The notes beneath the pieces are model-generated. The model searched no databases and had not been told where the DNA came from. It saw nothing but the letters and a program-made list of their open reading frames with translations. From Burkholderia sp. Ax-1719 (GTDB lineage: Bacteria; Pseudomonadota; Gammaproteobacteria; Burkholderiales; Burkholderiaceae): 64,000 nucleotides of DNA. Below are positions 46,184 to 55,038 of this stretch, piece by piece. The translations under genes and the position numbers were made by a program. The first letter of the stretch is position 1, and every line of letters begins with the position of its first letter. Location of the stretch: assembly GCF_011753055.1 (NCBI RefSeq), contig NZ_VWWJ01000021.1, positions 89,227 to 153,226 of the forward strand. The letters are read 5' to 3'.

Positions 46184-47758
46184 TTACGTCACACGCAGCG
46201 TGCCCATCATGCCGAGATCTTCATGTTCGAGGATGTGGCAATGGAACATGCGATCGCCCGCATCGCGCTGAACGGTCGCGATATGCACGCTTTCACCTGG
46301 CGTCACGTTGACCGTGTCGCGCCAGGCGAGCAAAGGCTCACTCACACGTTTGCCATCGATCTCGCGCGCAAGCACCTGGAACTGCGTGCCGTGCAAATGG
46401 AACGGATGATCCATATCGGTCTGGTTCGCAATCGTCCACTGCTCGACCTCATTTCGCCGGCTCGCGAGTGTGATGCGTGCGGGGTCGTATGACGCACCGT
46501 TGATCATGAATTGCATACCTTGGGGCATGCCCATCTTTGATGCACCCGGCTGGTGCATCGCGTGCATGTCCATCGCTTCGCTAAATACGACGGATTTTTG
46601 ACTATCCGATGGCACCAGGGGCGCGATCGGGCGCAGCTGTGCGGGCAGCGCCTTGTTCGTCTCTTCGCCGTCGCCCTGCGGCGCGAACTGCACCTGCGCG
46701 AGCGTGACCGCAGGCGTGGGCGGCAAGCTGCCGTGGGTCATTGCCATCTTGCGACGGTCGTATTGCGCCGCGAGCAGACGCGCCGCCGACGCGCCCTGCC
46801 CCGCACGCACGATCAATTCGGCGCGCTCGCCAGGCGCGAGCAACAGCGACGTCACACCTTCACGCGGCACGCCCAGCAAACCGCCGTCCGTGCCGACCTG
46901 CGCGAAGGCGCGGCCATCGTCGAAGGCCAGCAGCAGATACCGCGCGTTACAGCCGTTCCAGACGCGCCAGCGCTCATCGCGCACGATGTCGATGCGCGGC
47001 TCGCGCGCACCGTTCACCAGCACGAACTGACCTTCGCGGCCGTTCATCCAGTCCATCATGCTGTTCGCGGCAATCGTTCCATCGGCGGCCAGCTTCAGAT
47101 CCGAGACGAACAGATGACGTTCGGGCCAGGCCGCGAGCGGATCGTCGGCAGCACGCACGATGATCGGCCCCGCCAGCCCGCGAAACACCTGCTCCGCCGT
47201 ATGCATATGCGGATGCGGGTGATACCAGTAAGTCCCCGCGCTGCCTTTCGGCAAGGTGAAGCGATAGGTGTGCTCCGCGCCTGGCAAGACCGGATTCGCC
47301 GGGTTGCCGTCCTGGTCGGGCGGCACGGGCAAGCCGTGCCAGTGAATCGTCGTGGGCTGCGCGAGGCGGTTGACCAGACGGATCTCGACGCGATCGCCCT
47401 CGCGCACGTCGATCAACGGGCCGATCACCGGCCCTTCGTGATGCGCTGCGTTCGCGTCGTATTGCCAGAACGTGGTGGCCGGCTGTCCCGCGAGCAAAGC
47501 ATGTGCGGCGGGTTGCGCGATCAGCGTCGCGCGGAACACGCCTGCTTCGCGGCTTTCGTTGGCGAGCGTGCGCAAACCGGCAAGCGGCGCGCCGGCAGGC
47601 AGCGCATCAACCGCCGCGAGCGGCGACGCTGCCGGCGCGTGACTCATGCCGGCCATCCCCGACATGCCATCGCCAGATTCCCCAGCGACCGACGCGCGCG
47701 CGAAGATCGAGGCGGTAGCGGCGCCCAGCACGCCGGACAAAAACACTCTGCGTTTCAT
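46184..47758 (-). CDS. Exported multicopper oxidase (CueO/CopA-like), 524 aa
   Basis: Laccase-type periplasmic oxidase, probably oxidising Cu(I). Twin-arginine signal KRRVFLSGVLGAATASIFA at 2-20. Copper ligands in IHWHGLPVPPDQDG (about 147-160), YWYHPHPHMHT (about 190-200), HPFHLHGTQFQ (about 463) and the C-terminal HCHILEHEDLGMMG (about 507). Met/His-rich segments GMSGMAGMSHAP (N-terminus) and MDMHAMHQPGASKMGMPQGM (about 410) suit copper binding, as in CueO. GAGGAA precedes ATG 47758. A Cys/His-rich exported protein lies 100 bp upstream in the same direction. Confidence 0.92.
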   Translation of the reverse strand: MKRRVFLSGVLGAATASIFARASVAGESGDGMSGMAGMSHAPAASPLAAVDALPAGAPLAGLRTLANESREAGVFRATLIAQPAAHALLAGQPATTFWQYDANAAHHEGPVIGPLIDVREGDRVEIRLVNRLAQPTTIHWHGLPVPPDQDGNPANPVLPGAEHTYRFTLPKGSAGTYWYHPHPHMHTAEQVFRGLAGPIIVRAADDPLAAWPERHLFVSDLKLAADGTIAANSMMDWMNGREGQFVLVNGAREPRIDIVRDERWRVWNGCNARYLLLAFDDGRAFAQVGTDGGLLGVPREGVTSLLLAPGERAELIVRAGQGASAARLLAAQYDRRKMAMTHGSLPPTPAVTLAQVQFAPQGDGEETNKALPAQLRPIAPLVPSDSQKSVVFSEAMDMHAMHQPGASKMGMPQGMQFMINGASYDPARITLASRRNEVEQWTIANQTDMDHPFHLHGTQFQVLAREIDGKRVSEPLLAWRDTVNVTPGESVHIATVQRDAGDRMFHCHILEHEDLGMMGTLRVT

Positions 47759-47860
47759 CGATGAATTCCTCAAATACGTCTGCCTGCGCGGCGCGCAAGC
47801 GGGCATCGCGTTCGCACACGTTCGTCATGGTGTGCGAAGCACATCGTCAGCGACGGGCGT

Positions 47861-48199
47861 TCAGACGATAGGAGGAGGCAAAGGCGGCGCGTGGGTGATC
47901 CCGGCGCGCAAGGCGGCGACTCGCACTGACGGGGCGTCATGCGCGCTCGTATGGGTATCGATACGGGATTCGAGCGTGGGCGCCCAGCAATGCAGGCCGC
48001 AGCCCACGCTGCAACAGCCCGCGTGATGGGTGCAACCGGAGCGGTCGACGCCGCTGCAATGAGCGCGCTGCATCGCCTGCGCGTGCGTGACATGGCTCAC
48101 GGAAACCGCGTCATGCGGCATGTGTTCGCACGCGTTCGCGCCGCGCATGCCAAGCAGCGCAAACACGCAAACGAGGAGGAAGCGACACAGAATGCCCAT
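47861..48199 (-). CDS. Cys/His-rich exported protein, possible copper binder, 112 aa
   Basis: Signal peptide MGILCRFLLVCVFALLGMRGANA, then a mature part with ten histidines and CTHHAGCCSVGCGLHC at about 56-71, a dense metal-binding pattern; the tail APPLPPPIV is Pro-rich. The layout recalls DUF2946-type proteins near copper genes, but I cannot confirm the family. Start ATG 48199 is chosen for the signal peptide; the frame stays open to a TTG at 48277. It lies before the multicopper oxidase, so a shared role in periplasmic copper handling is likely. Confidence 0.65.
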   Translation of the reverse strand: MGILCRFLLVCVFALLGMRGANACEHMPHDAVSVSHVTHAQAMQRAHCSGVDRSGCTHHAGCCSVGCGLHCWAPTLESRIDTHTSAHDAPSVRVAALRAGITHAPPLPPPIV

Positions 48200-48399
48200 C
48201 AGAAATACGACGCGAATTTGATGCCCGTCATGATAGCGCACCGCTGGATGCACGACGCGCGCGCTAATCGACCACAAGCCATGACCAGGACAAAGAGACC
48301 GGCAGGACTGCTCGCTAAGATCCGACGTCCTCGCCGGCCCGCGGCGTCATCGAGTGCGCTGGCGAGGTTCATCGCCAACGAACCAGGAGCGCCCCACTC

Positions 48400-49002
48400 A
48401 TGTCAACCCGACCTCTGCGCATCGCCGCGCTGCTTTCCGCACTAGTTTCCGCCCTGCTCGTCGCAGCCTGTTCGACCACGGGCATGTCGACAACGAGCGC
48501 CACGCCACCGACCGCTAACGAAACGAACTCACGCGCACAACTCGAACGCGATGCGCGTGCGGCGCTGAACCAGCTTTACGCAAGCTCGCCTCGCGCACGC
48601 GAATTGCGCACCCATGCCACTGCCATCCTGATTTTTCCGGGCATCCTGAAGGCAGGTCTGCTGGTTGGCGGCTCGGGCGGCAATGGCGTGTTGTTCTCGC
48701 ATGACGGGCGTGTGCTCGGCTACTACAACGCGAGTTCGGTGTCGTACGGCCTTCAGGCAGGCGCGCAGCAATATTCGGAAGCCATGTTCCTGATGACGCA
48801 CGAAGCGACGCGGTATCTCGACAGCTCAGATGGCTGGTCGGTCGGCGCGGGGCCGAGTGTCGTCGTCGCAGATTCCGGCATGGGCACGGATCTGTCGACC
48901 ACTACCGCGCGCTCGGACGTCTACGCGTTTATTTATGGTCAGGAAGGATTGATGGCCGGGCTTGGCGTTCAGGGTCAGAAAATTACGCGACTCAGCAATT
49001 AA
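48400..49002 (+). CDS. SYLF/YSC84-domain lipoprotein, 200 aa
   Basis: Lipoprotein signal MSTRPLRIAALLSALVSALLVAAC with the lipobox cysteine at 24, then a Thr/Ser-rich spacer. The SYLF domain spans about 50-200 and shows LRTHATAILIFPGILKAGLLVGGSGGNGVLF and the repeated W-S-V-G-A-G-P-S-V-V-V. SYLF domains bind phosphoinositide-type lipids in eukaryotes; bacterial ones are envelope proteins of unclear function. ATG 48400 follows AGGAGCG at a proper distance. Ends at a bidirectional terminator. Confidence 0.9.
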   Translation: MSTRPLRIAALLSALVSALLVAACSTTGMSTTSATPPTANETNSRAQLERDARAALNQLYASSPRARELRTHATAILIFPGILKAGLLVGGSGGNGVLFSHDGRVLGYYNASSVSYGLQAGAQQYSEAMFLMTHEATRYLDSSDGWSVGAGPSVVVADSGMGTDLSTTTARSDVYAFIYGQEGLMAGLGVQGQKITRLSN

Positions 49003-49074
49003 TTCACGCCGATGCCGAAAGCAACATGATTCGGATAACGAATCATAAATTCGCGAATTTTAGCAGCCTGAAAT

Positions 49075-49112
49075 GAAAAACCCCGGCAGCCCATGAGGCT
49101 CGCCGGGGTTTC
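49075..49112. terminator. Bidirectional terminator between SYLF gene and icd
   Basis: AAAACCCCGGC-AGCC ... GGCT-GCCGGGGTTT with short internal asymmetry, between converging genes. Confidence 0.88.
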
Positions 49113-49134
49113 GCGTCTTGACGACAACGCGTAA

Positions 49135-50391
49135 TTACAGATTGTCGATCAGCACCTGGCCAAACGCCGAGCACGACACCTGCGTCGCGCCTTCCATCAG
49201 CCGTGCGAAGTCATACGTCACGCGCTTCTGCTGAATCGACTTTTCCATCGACGCGATGATCAGATCCGCGGCCTCGGTCCAGCCAAGGTGGCGCAACATC
49301 ATTTCCGCCGAAAGGATTTCCGAGCCCGGATTCACATAGTCCTTGCCCGCATACTTGGGCGCCGTGCCGTGCGTGGCTTCGAACATCGCCACCGAATCCG
49401 ACATATTCGCGCCCGGGGCAATGCCGATGCCGCCCACCTGCGCCGCCAGCGCATCCGAAATGTAGTCGCCGTTCAGGTTCAGCGTGGCGATCACGTCGTA
49501 TTCGGCCGGACGCAGCAGGATCTGCTGGAGGAAGGCGTCGGCGATCACGTCCTTGATGACGATGTCGGCACCCGTCTTCGGGTTCTTGATCTTCATCCAC
49601 GGGCCGCCGTCGATCAGTTCCGCCGCGAATTCCTTCTGCGCGAGCGCATAACCGTAGTCGCGGAACGCGCCTTCGGTGAACTTCATGATGTTGCCCTTGT
49701 GCACCAGCGTGACCGAACGGCGCTCGTTGTCGATCGCGTACTGGATCGCCTTGCGCACGAGGCGTTCGGTGCCTTCGCGCGACACCGGCTTCACGCCAAT
49801 GCCCGAGCTATCCGGGAAACGGATCTTCGAGATGCCCATTTCGTCGCGCAGGAAAGCGATGAGCTTCTTCGCGCCTTCGGAATCGGCAGGCCATTCGATG
49901 CCCGCATAGATGTCTTCCGAGTTCTCGCGGAAGATCACCATGTTGACCTTCTCCGGCGCACGCACCGGCGAAGGCACGCCCTTGAAGTACTGCACCGGAC
50001 GCAGGCACACATACAGATCGAGTTGCTGGCGCAGGGTGACGTTCAGCGAGCGGATGCCGCCGCCCACCGGCGTCGTCAGCGGCCCCTTGATCGACACGAC
50101 GTAGTCCTTCACCACATCGAGCGTTTCATCGGGCAGCCAGACATCGGGGCCATAGACGCGCGTGGCCTTCTCGCCCGCGTAGATCTCCATCCAGTGAATC
50201 TTGCGCTTGCCGCCGTAGGCCTTCTCCACGGCTGCGTTGACCACCTTGAGCATGACCGGCGTGATATCGACGCCCGTGCCATCGCCTTCGATATACGGGA
50301 TGATCGGCTGGTCGGAGACATTGAGCGAGAAATCCGGATTGACGGTGATCTTCTCACCGCCCGCCGGGACCTTGATGTGCTGATACGGCAT
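49135..50391 (-). CDS. icd: NADP-dependent isocitrate dehydrogenase, 418 aa
   Basis: TCA-cycle enzyme converting isocitrate to 2-oxoglutarate. Substrate loop IRSLNVTLRQQLDLYVCLRPVQYFKGVPSPV near 105-135, including the serine phosphorylated by AceK in enterics; IFRENSEDIYAGIEW near 155; Mg/isocitrate motif NLNGDYISDALAAQVGG near 303, and NADP region ATHGTAPKYAGKDYVNPGSEI near 335. GGAG precedes ATG 50391, rejecting a longer frame to 50541. Divergent from rluE over a region with a perfect palindrome. Confidence 0.96.
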   Translation of the reverse strand: MPYQHIKVPAGGEKITVNPDFSLNVSDQPIIPYIEGDGTGVDITPVMLKVVNAAVEKAYGGKRKIHWMEIYAGEKATRVYGPDVWLPDETLDVVKDYVVSIKGPLTTPVGGGIRSLNVTLRQQLDLYVCLRPVQYFKGVPSPVRAPEKVNMVIFRENSEDIYAGIEWPADSEGAKKLIAFLRDEMGISKIRFPDSSGIGVKPVSREGTERLVRKAIQYAIDNERRSVTLVHKGNIMKFTEGAFRDYGYALAQKEFAAELIDGGPWMKIKNPKTGADIVIKDVIADAFLQQILLRPAEYDVIATLNLNGDYISDALAAQVGGIGIAPGANMSDSVAMFEATHGTAPKYAGKDYVNPGSEILSAEMMLRHLGWTEAADLIIASMEKSIQQKRVTYDFARLMEGATQVSCSAFGQVLIDNL

Positions 50392-50541
50392 GATCAACTC
50401 CAGAAGGGGGATCGGTCTGTGGAGCGCGACAGTTCGCAATGCAATTATTCTGGCCGTTATTCTAGCCCACGCCCCGAACGCTCGTGCCGACGCCCTCTCA
50501 CCGCTGCGGCGGCATTCGCTCACTGCTGGCTGATGTCTCAT

Positions 50542-50555
50542 GTCTTATATAAGAC
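50542..50555. promoter_or_regulatory. 14-bp perfect palindrome between icd and rluE
   Basis: GTCTTATATAAGAC, AT-rich in a GC-rich setting, 150 bp upstream of icd and 106 bp upstream of rluE. Its form suits a GntR-family or similar dimeric regulator; which gene it controls is not evident. Confidence 0.6.
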
Positions 50556-50660
50556 TCAAGAGATCGACGTGCGCGAGGCGCGACGCGTTATGCATTAAGA
50601 TCGCGGCGCGACATCCTCTTACCGTTTTTGCATTTTGTTTCTCACACTGCTTCTTTCGCC

Positions 50661-51257
50661 ATGCGCTTGATCGCCCTCAATAAACCGTTCGGCACGATCT
50701 GCCAGTTTTCGCCGCACGAGACGCGCCAGTCGCTTGCGGATTGGGTCAAGACGCCGAACGTCTACCCCGCCGGCCGTCTCGACTCCGATAGCGAAGGCCT
50801 CCTGCTGCTCACCGACGACGGCGCCTTGCAATCGCGCATCGCCGAACCGAAGCGCAAGCTCGTCAAGCGCTACTGGGCGCAGGTGGAAGGCGCGCCCGGC
50901 GACGACGCGCTCGCCGCGCTCGAACGCGGCGTCGATCTCAAGGACTTTGTGACACAGCCATGTCGCGCCAAGAAAATTTCCGATGCCGATGCGGACATGC
51001 TTTGGCCGCGCAATCCGCCCATCCGCTTTCGCGCAGCGATTCCCACCACCTGGATCGAACTCGCCATCAGCGAAGGAAAAAACCGTCAGGTGCGGCGTAT
51101 GACGGCAGCCGTGGGATTTCCGACGCTGCGTCTCGTGCGCGTGGCGATCGGCTCGCTCGATATTTTTTCGCTGGGTCTCACGCCCGGCGAGAGCGTCGAT
51201 GTGCCTGTGGATGCGCCGTGGAAGCCCGCAATGCATGCGCGACGCGCGCACAAGTAA
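50661..51257 (+). CDS. rluE: 23S rRNA pseudouridine synthase, RluE-like, 198 aa
   Basis: RsuA-family enzyme without an S4 domain; the E. coli counterpart modifies U2457. Starts MRLIALNKPFGTICQFSPHE; catalytic-Asp motif PAGRLDSDSEGLLLLTDDG at about 36-54; C-terminal EGKNRQVRRMTAAVGFPTLRLVRV. Length and lack of the N-terminal domain match RluE. ATG 50661 fits the domain start; an upstream ATG at 50628 would add 11 residues. Confidence 0.92.
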   Translation: MRLIALNKPFGTICQFSPHETRQSLADWVKTPNVYPAGRLDSDSEGLLLLTDDGALQSRIAEPKRKLVKRYWAQVEGAPGDDALAALERGVDLKDFVTQPCRAKKISDADADMLWPRNPPIRFRAAIPTTWIELAISEGKNRQVRRMTAAVGFPTLRLVRVAIGSLDIFSLGLTPGESVDVPVDAPWKPAMHARRAHK

Positions 51258-51602
51258 CTGTTGCGCAAGCACTTTTTGCGTTCGACATGCGTTTTGAGCC
51301 TGTAAAAAGCGTGTCTTTCAGTTGCCACGCATAGCTGAAAAATCGCAAAGCAAATGGAAACTTCGCGTCAACCGCTTCGCGAGACCATGCGTTAAATCAC
51401 GCAGATGCCGCCCGAAGCTATCCGGCATTCAGCCTTCAGGGTCCTCGCAGCAATGCACGGTCCCGACCGCTGGCAGACACGAATTGCAAGTTCACAAGAA
51501 TTTGTCGATCCGACTGTCAACCGAAAGGTGGATGGCACGTTTACCGACCTGATCCAATAACCGGGTCACTTGGTTAATTAACTCAAGCTGAGGATTCACA
51601 AA
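51258..51602. other. 345-bp intergenic region
   Basis: No coding frame recognised. AT-richer toward the end; a 10-bp palindrome GTTAATTAAC at 51574-51583 sits just ahead of the ribosome-binding site of the next gene. Confidence 0.45.
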
Positions 51603-51803
51603 ATGAACAAACTGATCGCTGCTCTGGTCGCTGGCCTCTTCGCATCGGCTGCATTCGCACAAGCTTCGGCTCCGGAAGCTGCTTCGGCTGCTCCGGCAGC
51701 TGCTGCTTCGTCGGCACACAAGGCTTCGCACAAGAAGTCGCACAAGAAGTCGTCGCACAAGAAGGCAGCTAAGGCTGAAGCAGCTTCGGCAGCTTCGGAG
51801 TAA
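51603..51803 (+). CDS. Small exported Ala/Lys/His-rich protein, 66 aa
   Basis: Clear Sec signal MNKLIAALVAGLFASAAFAQA, cut after AFA. The mature 46 residues are low complexity: an Ala/Ser/Pro section, then SHKASHKKSHKKSSHKKAAKA, then an acidic Ala/Ser end. GAGGA eight bases before ATG, and a strong terminator after the gene, show it is expressed as a single unit. Composition recalls acid-shock or histone-like repeat proteins; the His/Lys repeats could bind metal, polyphosphate, LPS or nucleic acid. No function can be given from sequence. Confidence 0.8.
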   Translation: MNKLIAALVAGLFASAAFAQASAPEAASAAPAAAASSAHKASHKKSHKKSSHKKAAKAEAASAASE

Positions 51804-51859
51804 GCTTCTTGTAAGACGCAACGAAGAATGGCGCTCCGCGCCGATCTTCGCTTCGTTTG

Positions 51860-51897
51860 AAAGGCAGAGTGTCGCAAGGCGCTCTGCCTTTTGTTTT
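51860..51897 (+). terminator. Terminator of the Lys/His-rich gene
   Basis: AAAGGCAGAG ... CTCTGCCTTT followed by TGTTTTT. Confidence 0.9.
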
Positions 51898-51947
51898 TGC
51901 AGCGTCGCCATGTTGCTGCGAATGTCACTGTTATCGCGCTGCAAGTT

Positions 51948-51977
51948 TTGACCCGCGCCGACCTGGTCGCGTAACAT
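51948..51977 (+). promoter_or_regulatory. Promoter of the DUF192 gene
   Basis: TTGACC, 18-base spacer, TAACAT, ending 33 bases before the GTG start. Confidence 0.6.
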
Positions 51978-52009
51978 GCGCGGACTAATCTCTAGCAAGG
52001 AGCTCACTC

Positions 52010-52519
52010 GTGCGATTTTCCCTGCGCCCGCTGATCGCGCGCTGCGCGCTCGCAGCGTTTGCCACCGTGTCGGCCTTCACGTTCTCGTCGGCCCTGATCA
52101 GCACACCGGCATACGCCCAGCAGATGCCGCCCGGCGCGAAGCAGCCCGGCGATTTTCCGCGTTTGAAGCTCACGGCAGGCATGTTCGTGATCGACGCCGC
52201 CGTCGCCGCCAATGATGCGGATCGCGAGCAAGGCCTCATGTATCGCACGCAGCTCGCGCCCAACGAAGGCATGCTGTTCGTGTTCGGCGAAAACGCCGTG
52301 CACTGCTTCTGGATGAAGAACACGCTGATCCCGCTGTCGATCGCCTTCATGCGCGCCGACGGCACGATCACCGACATCGACGAGATGCAGGCGGAAACGA
52401 CCAACAATCACTGCCCGCGCAACAACGGTGTCTATGCCCTGGAAATGAGCAAGGGCTTCTTCACGTCGAAGGGCATCAAGCCCGGCATGAAGATCGACGG
52501 TCTGCCGCCGCTGCAATAA
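52010..52519 (+). CDS. DUF192 family exported protein, 169 aa
   Basis: Start is GTG at 52010 with AAGGAG nine bases ahead. Signal peptide through about residue 36 (ISTPAYAQ). DUF192 core: LTAGMFVIDAAVAANDADREQGLMYR at about 54-79, NEGMLFVFGENAVHCFWMKNTLIPLSIAFM near 84-113 and the final YALEMSKGFFTSKGIKPGMKI. These are small periplasmic beta-rich proteins; function not established. Followed by a terminator and then fusA. Confidence 0.9.
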   Translation: MRFSLRPLIARCALAAFATVSAFTFSSALISTPAYAQQMPPGAKQPGDFPRLKLTAGMFVIDAAVAANDADREQGLMYRTQLAPNEGMLFVFGENAVHCFWMKNTLIPLSIAFMRADGTITDIDEMQAETTNNHCPRNNGVYALEMSKGFFTSKGIKPGMKIDGLPPLQ

Positions 52520-52538
52520 GCGCTGTAGCACGCGCGCC

Positions 52539-52577
52539 AAAAACCGGTTCCGCTCCAGGCGGCGCCGGTTTTTTTTC
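52539..52577 (+). terminator. Terminator of the DUF192 gene
   Basis: AAAACCGG and CCGGTTTT arms with inner CCGC/GCGG pairing and a run of eight T. Confidence 0.85.
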
Positions 52578-52789
52578 GCCCACGCACCGGCTGGCAAGGG
52601 TCGCGCGGCCGCTATGACACCCTTACCAGCAAAAGCCGCGCGCAAGCGCTATCCTAGTAATCCGCCGCGCAGCACAGGCTTGACCCGGAACAGTCCGGAC
52701 CAGCCACCGCGCGGGCCGCCGGACCGCGCGCAGGCCGCGCCGCGCGCCGCCCGGCACTTTCCATGGCGCGTCTTTCCAAGGAGATCACC

Positions 52790-54898
52790 GTGCCTCGCAA
52801 GACTCCCATCGAGCGCTATCGCAATATTGGCATTAGCGCCCACATCGATGCCGGCAAAACCACCACGACCGAGCGCATCCTTTTCTATACCGGTGTGAAT
52901 CACAAGCTCGGCGAGGTTCACGACGGCGCGGCGACCATGGACTGGATGGAGCAGGAGCAGGAACGCGGCATCACGATCACCTCGGCCGCGACGACTGCGT
53001 TCTGGAAAGGCATGGCCGGCAACTACCCCGAACACCGCATCAACATCATCGACACCCCGGGGCACGTGGACTTCACGATTGAAGTCGAGCGTTCCATGCG
53101 CGTGCTCGACGGCGCATGCATGGTGTACGACTCGGTCGGCGGCGTGCAGCCGCAGTCGGAAACCGTGTGGCGTCAGGCGAACAAGTACAAGGTGCCGCGC
53201 ATTGCGTTCGTCAACAAGATGGACCGTGTCGGTGCGGACTTTTTCCGCGTGCAGCGTCAGATCGGCGAGCGCCTGAAAGGCGTGGCGGTGCCGATCCAGA
53301 TTCCGGTCGGCGCGGAAGATCACTTCCAGGGCGTGGTCGATCTCGTGAAGATGAAGGCGATCGTCTGGGACGACGAAAGCCAGGGCGTGAAGTTCGAGTA
53401 CGAAGAGATCCCGGCGAATCTGCTTGAGACGGCGAAGGAGTGGCACGGCAAGATGGTCGAAGCCGCCGCCGAAGCCGACGAAGCGCTGCTCGAAAAGTAC
53501 CTCGAAGATCACGAAAGCCTGACCGAAGACGAAATCAAGGCGGCGCTGCGCAAGCGCACCATCGCCGGCGAAATCGTGCCGATGCTGTGCGGCAGCGCGT
53601 TCAAGAACAAGGGCGTGCAGGCCATGCTCGACGCCGTGATCGACTATCTGCCCTCGCCGGTGGACGTGCCCGCTATCCTCGGCCACGACCTGAGCGACAA
53701 GGAAATCGAACGTCATCCGAGCGACGACGAGCCCTTCTCCGCGCTCGCGTTCAAGATCATGACCGACCCGTTCGTCGGTCAGCTGATCTTCTTCCGCGTC
53801 TATTCGGGCGTGGTGGAATCGGGCGACACGGTGCTCAACGCGATCAAGGAAAAGCGCGAGCGCCTCGGCCGCATCCTGCAGATGCACGCCAACGAGCGCA
53901 AGGAAATCAAGGAAGTGCGCGCGGGCGATATCGCCGCCGCTGTGGGCCTGAAAGAAGCCACCACCGGCGACACGCTGTGCGATCCGGCCAACCCGATCGT
54001 GCTCGAACGCATGATCTTCCCGGAACCGGTGATCTCGCAGGCCGTGGAGCCGAAGACCAAGGCCGACCAGGAAAAGATGGGCATCGCGCTCAATCGTCTG
54101 GCGCAGGAAGACCCGTCGTTCCGCGTGCAGACCGATGAGGAATCCGGCCAGACCATCATCTCCGGCATGGGCGAGCTGCACCTGGAAATTCTGGTCGATC
54201 GGATGAAGCGCGAGTTCGGCGTGGAAGCGACGGTCGGCAAGCCGCAGGTGGCGTATCGCGAAACGGTGAAGAACAAGGTCGAGGATGTCGAAGGCAAGTT
54301 CGTCAAGCAGTCGGGCGGGCGCGGCCAGTACGGCCACGCGGTCATCACGCTCGAACCGCAAACGCCGGGCAAGGGCTACGAATTCGTCGATGCCATCAAG
54401 GGCGGCGTGATTCCGCGCGAATTCATTCCGGCGGTCGACAAGGGCATCCAGGAAACGCTGAAGGCGGGCGTGCTCGCGGGTTATCCGGTGGTGGACACCA
54501 AGGTGACGCTCACGTTCGGTTCGTACCACGACGTGGACTCGAACGAAAACGCCTTCCGCATGGCCGGTTCGATGGCCTTCAAGGAAGCGATGCGCAAAGC
54601 AAAGCCGATCCTGCTCGAACCGATGATGGCGGTGGAAGTGGAAACGCCCGAGGACTTCATGGGCAACGTGATGGGCGATCTGTCGAGCCGTCGCGGCATC
54701 GTGCAGGGCATGGAGGACATCGCGGGCGGCGGCGGCAAGATCGTGCGCGCCGAAGTGCCGCTGTCGGAAATGTTCGGCTACTCGACTTCGCTGCGCTCGC
54801 TCACGCAGGGCCGCGCGACGTACACGATGGAGTTCAAGCACTACTCGGAAACGCCGCAAAACGTGGCCGAAGCGGTCATCAACGCGAAGAAAACCTAA
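52790..54898 (+). CDS. fusA: Elongation factor G, 702 aa (stand-alone copy)
   Basis: Ribosomal translocase GTPase. G1 AHIDAGKTTTTE at about 16-27, switch I RGITITSA near 60, G3 DTPGHVDF near 88-95, G4 NKMD near 142, then domains II-V with GRGQYGHA near 505 and GRATYTMEF near the end. GTG at 52790 has AAGGAG six bases upstream and gives the standard 702 residues; an upstream ATG at 52763 is unneeded. It is alone, not in an rpsL-rpsG-fusA-tuf operon, so it is probably a second EF-G paralogue, as known in Burkholderia; the other copy lies outside the window. Confidence 0.94.
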   Translation: MPRKTPIERYRNIGISAHIDAGKTTTTERILFYTGVNHKLGEVHDGAATMDWMEQEQERGITITSAATTAFWKGMAGNYPEHRINIIDTPGHVDFTIEVERSMRVLDGACMVYDSVGGVQPQSETVWRQANKYKVPRIAFVNKMDRVGADFFRVQRQIGERLKGVAVPIQIPVGAEDHFQGVVDLVKMKAIVWDDESQGVKFEYEEIPANLLETAKEWHGKMVEAAAEADEALLEKYLEDHESLTEDEIKAALRKRTIAGEIVPMLCGSAFKNKGVQAMLDAVIDYLPSPVDVPAILGHDLSDKEIERHPSDDEPFSALAFKIMTDPFVGQLIFFRVYSGVVESGDTVLNAIKEKRERLGRILQMHANERKEIKEVRAGDIAAAVGLKEATTGDTLCDPANPIVLERMIFPEPVISQAVEPKTKADQEKMGIALNRLAQEDPSFRVQTDEESGQTIISGMGELHLEILVDRMKREFGVEATVGKPQVAYRETVKNKVEDVEGKFVKQSGGRGQYGHAVITLEPQTPGKGYEFVDAIKGGVIPREFIPAVDKGIQETLKAGVLAGYPVVDTKVTLTFGSYHDVDSNENAFRMAGSMAFKEAMRKAKPILLEPMMAVEVETPEDFMGNVMGDLSSRRGIVQGMEDIAGGGGKIVRAEVPLSEMFGYSTSLRSLTQGRATYTMEFKHYSETPQNVAEAVINAKKT

Positions 54899-54923
54899 GC
54901 CCACGCGTTCCATGCTTCAACCG

Positions 54924-54956
54924 AAAGCCCGTCCCTCACCGGACGGGCTTTTTTGT
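54924..54956 (+). terminator. Terminator of fusA
   Basis: AAAGCCCGTCC-CTCACC-GGACGGGCTTT followed by TTTG. Confidence 0.93.
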
Positions 54957-55038
54957 TCCGCGCGCGAGTGTTTTTTGACCGTGCCACAATGAAAAGCGAG
55001 CGTTCAGCGAGCGCCAAGCCCAATCGAGGAGACACGAC

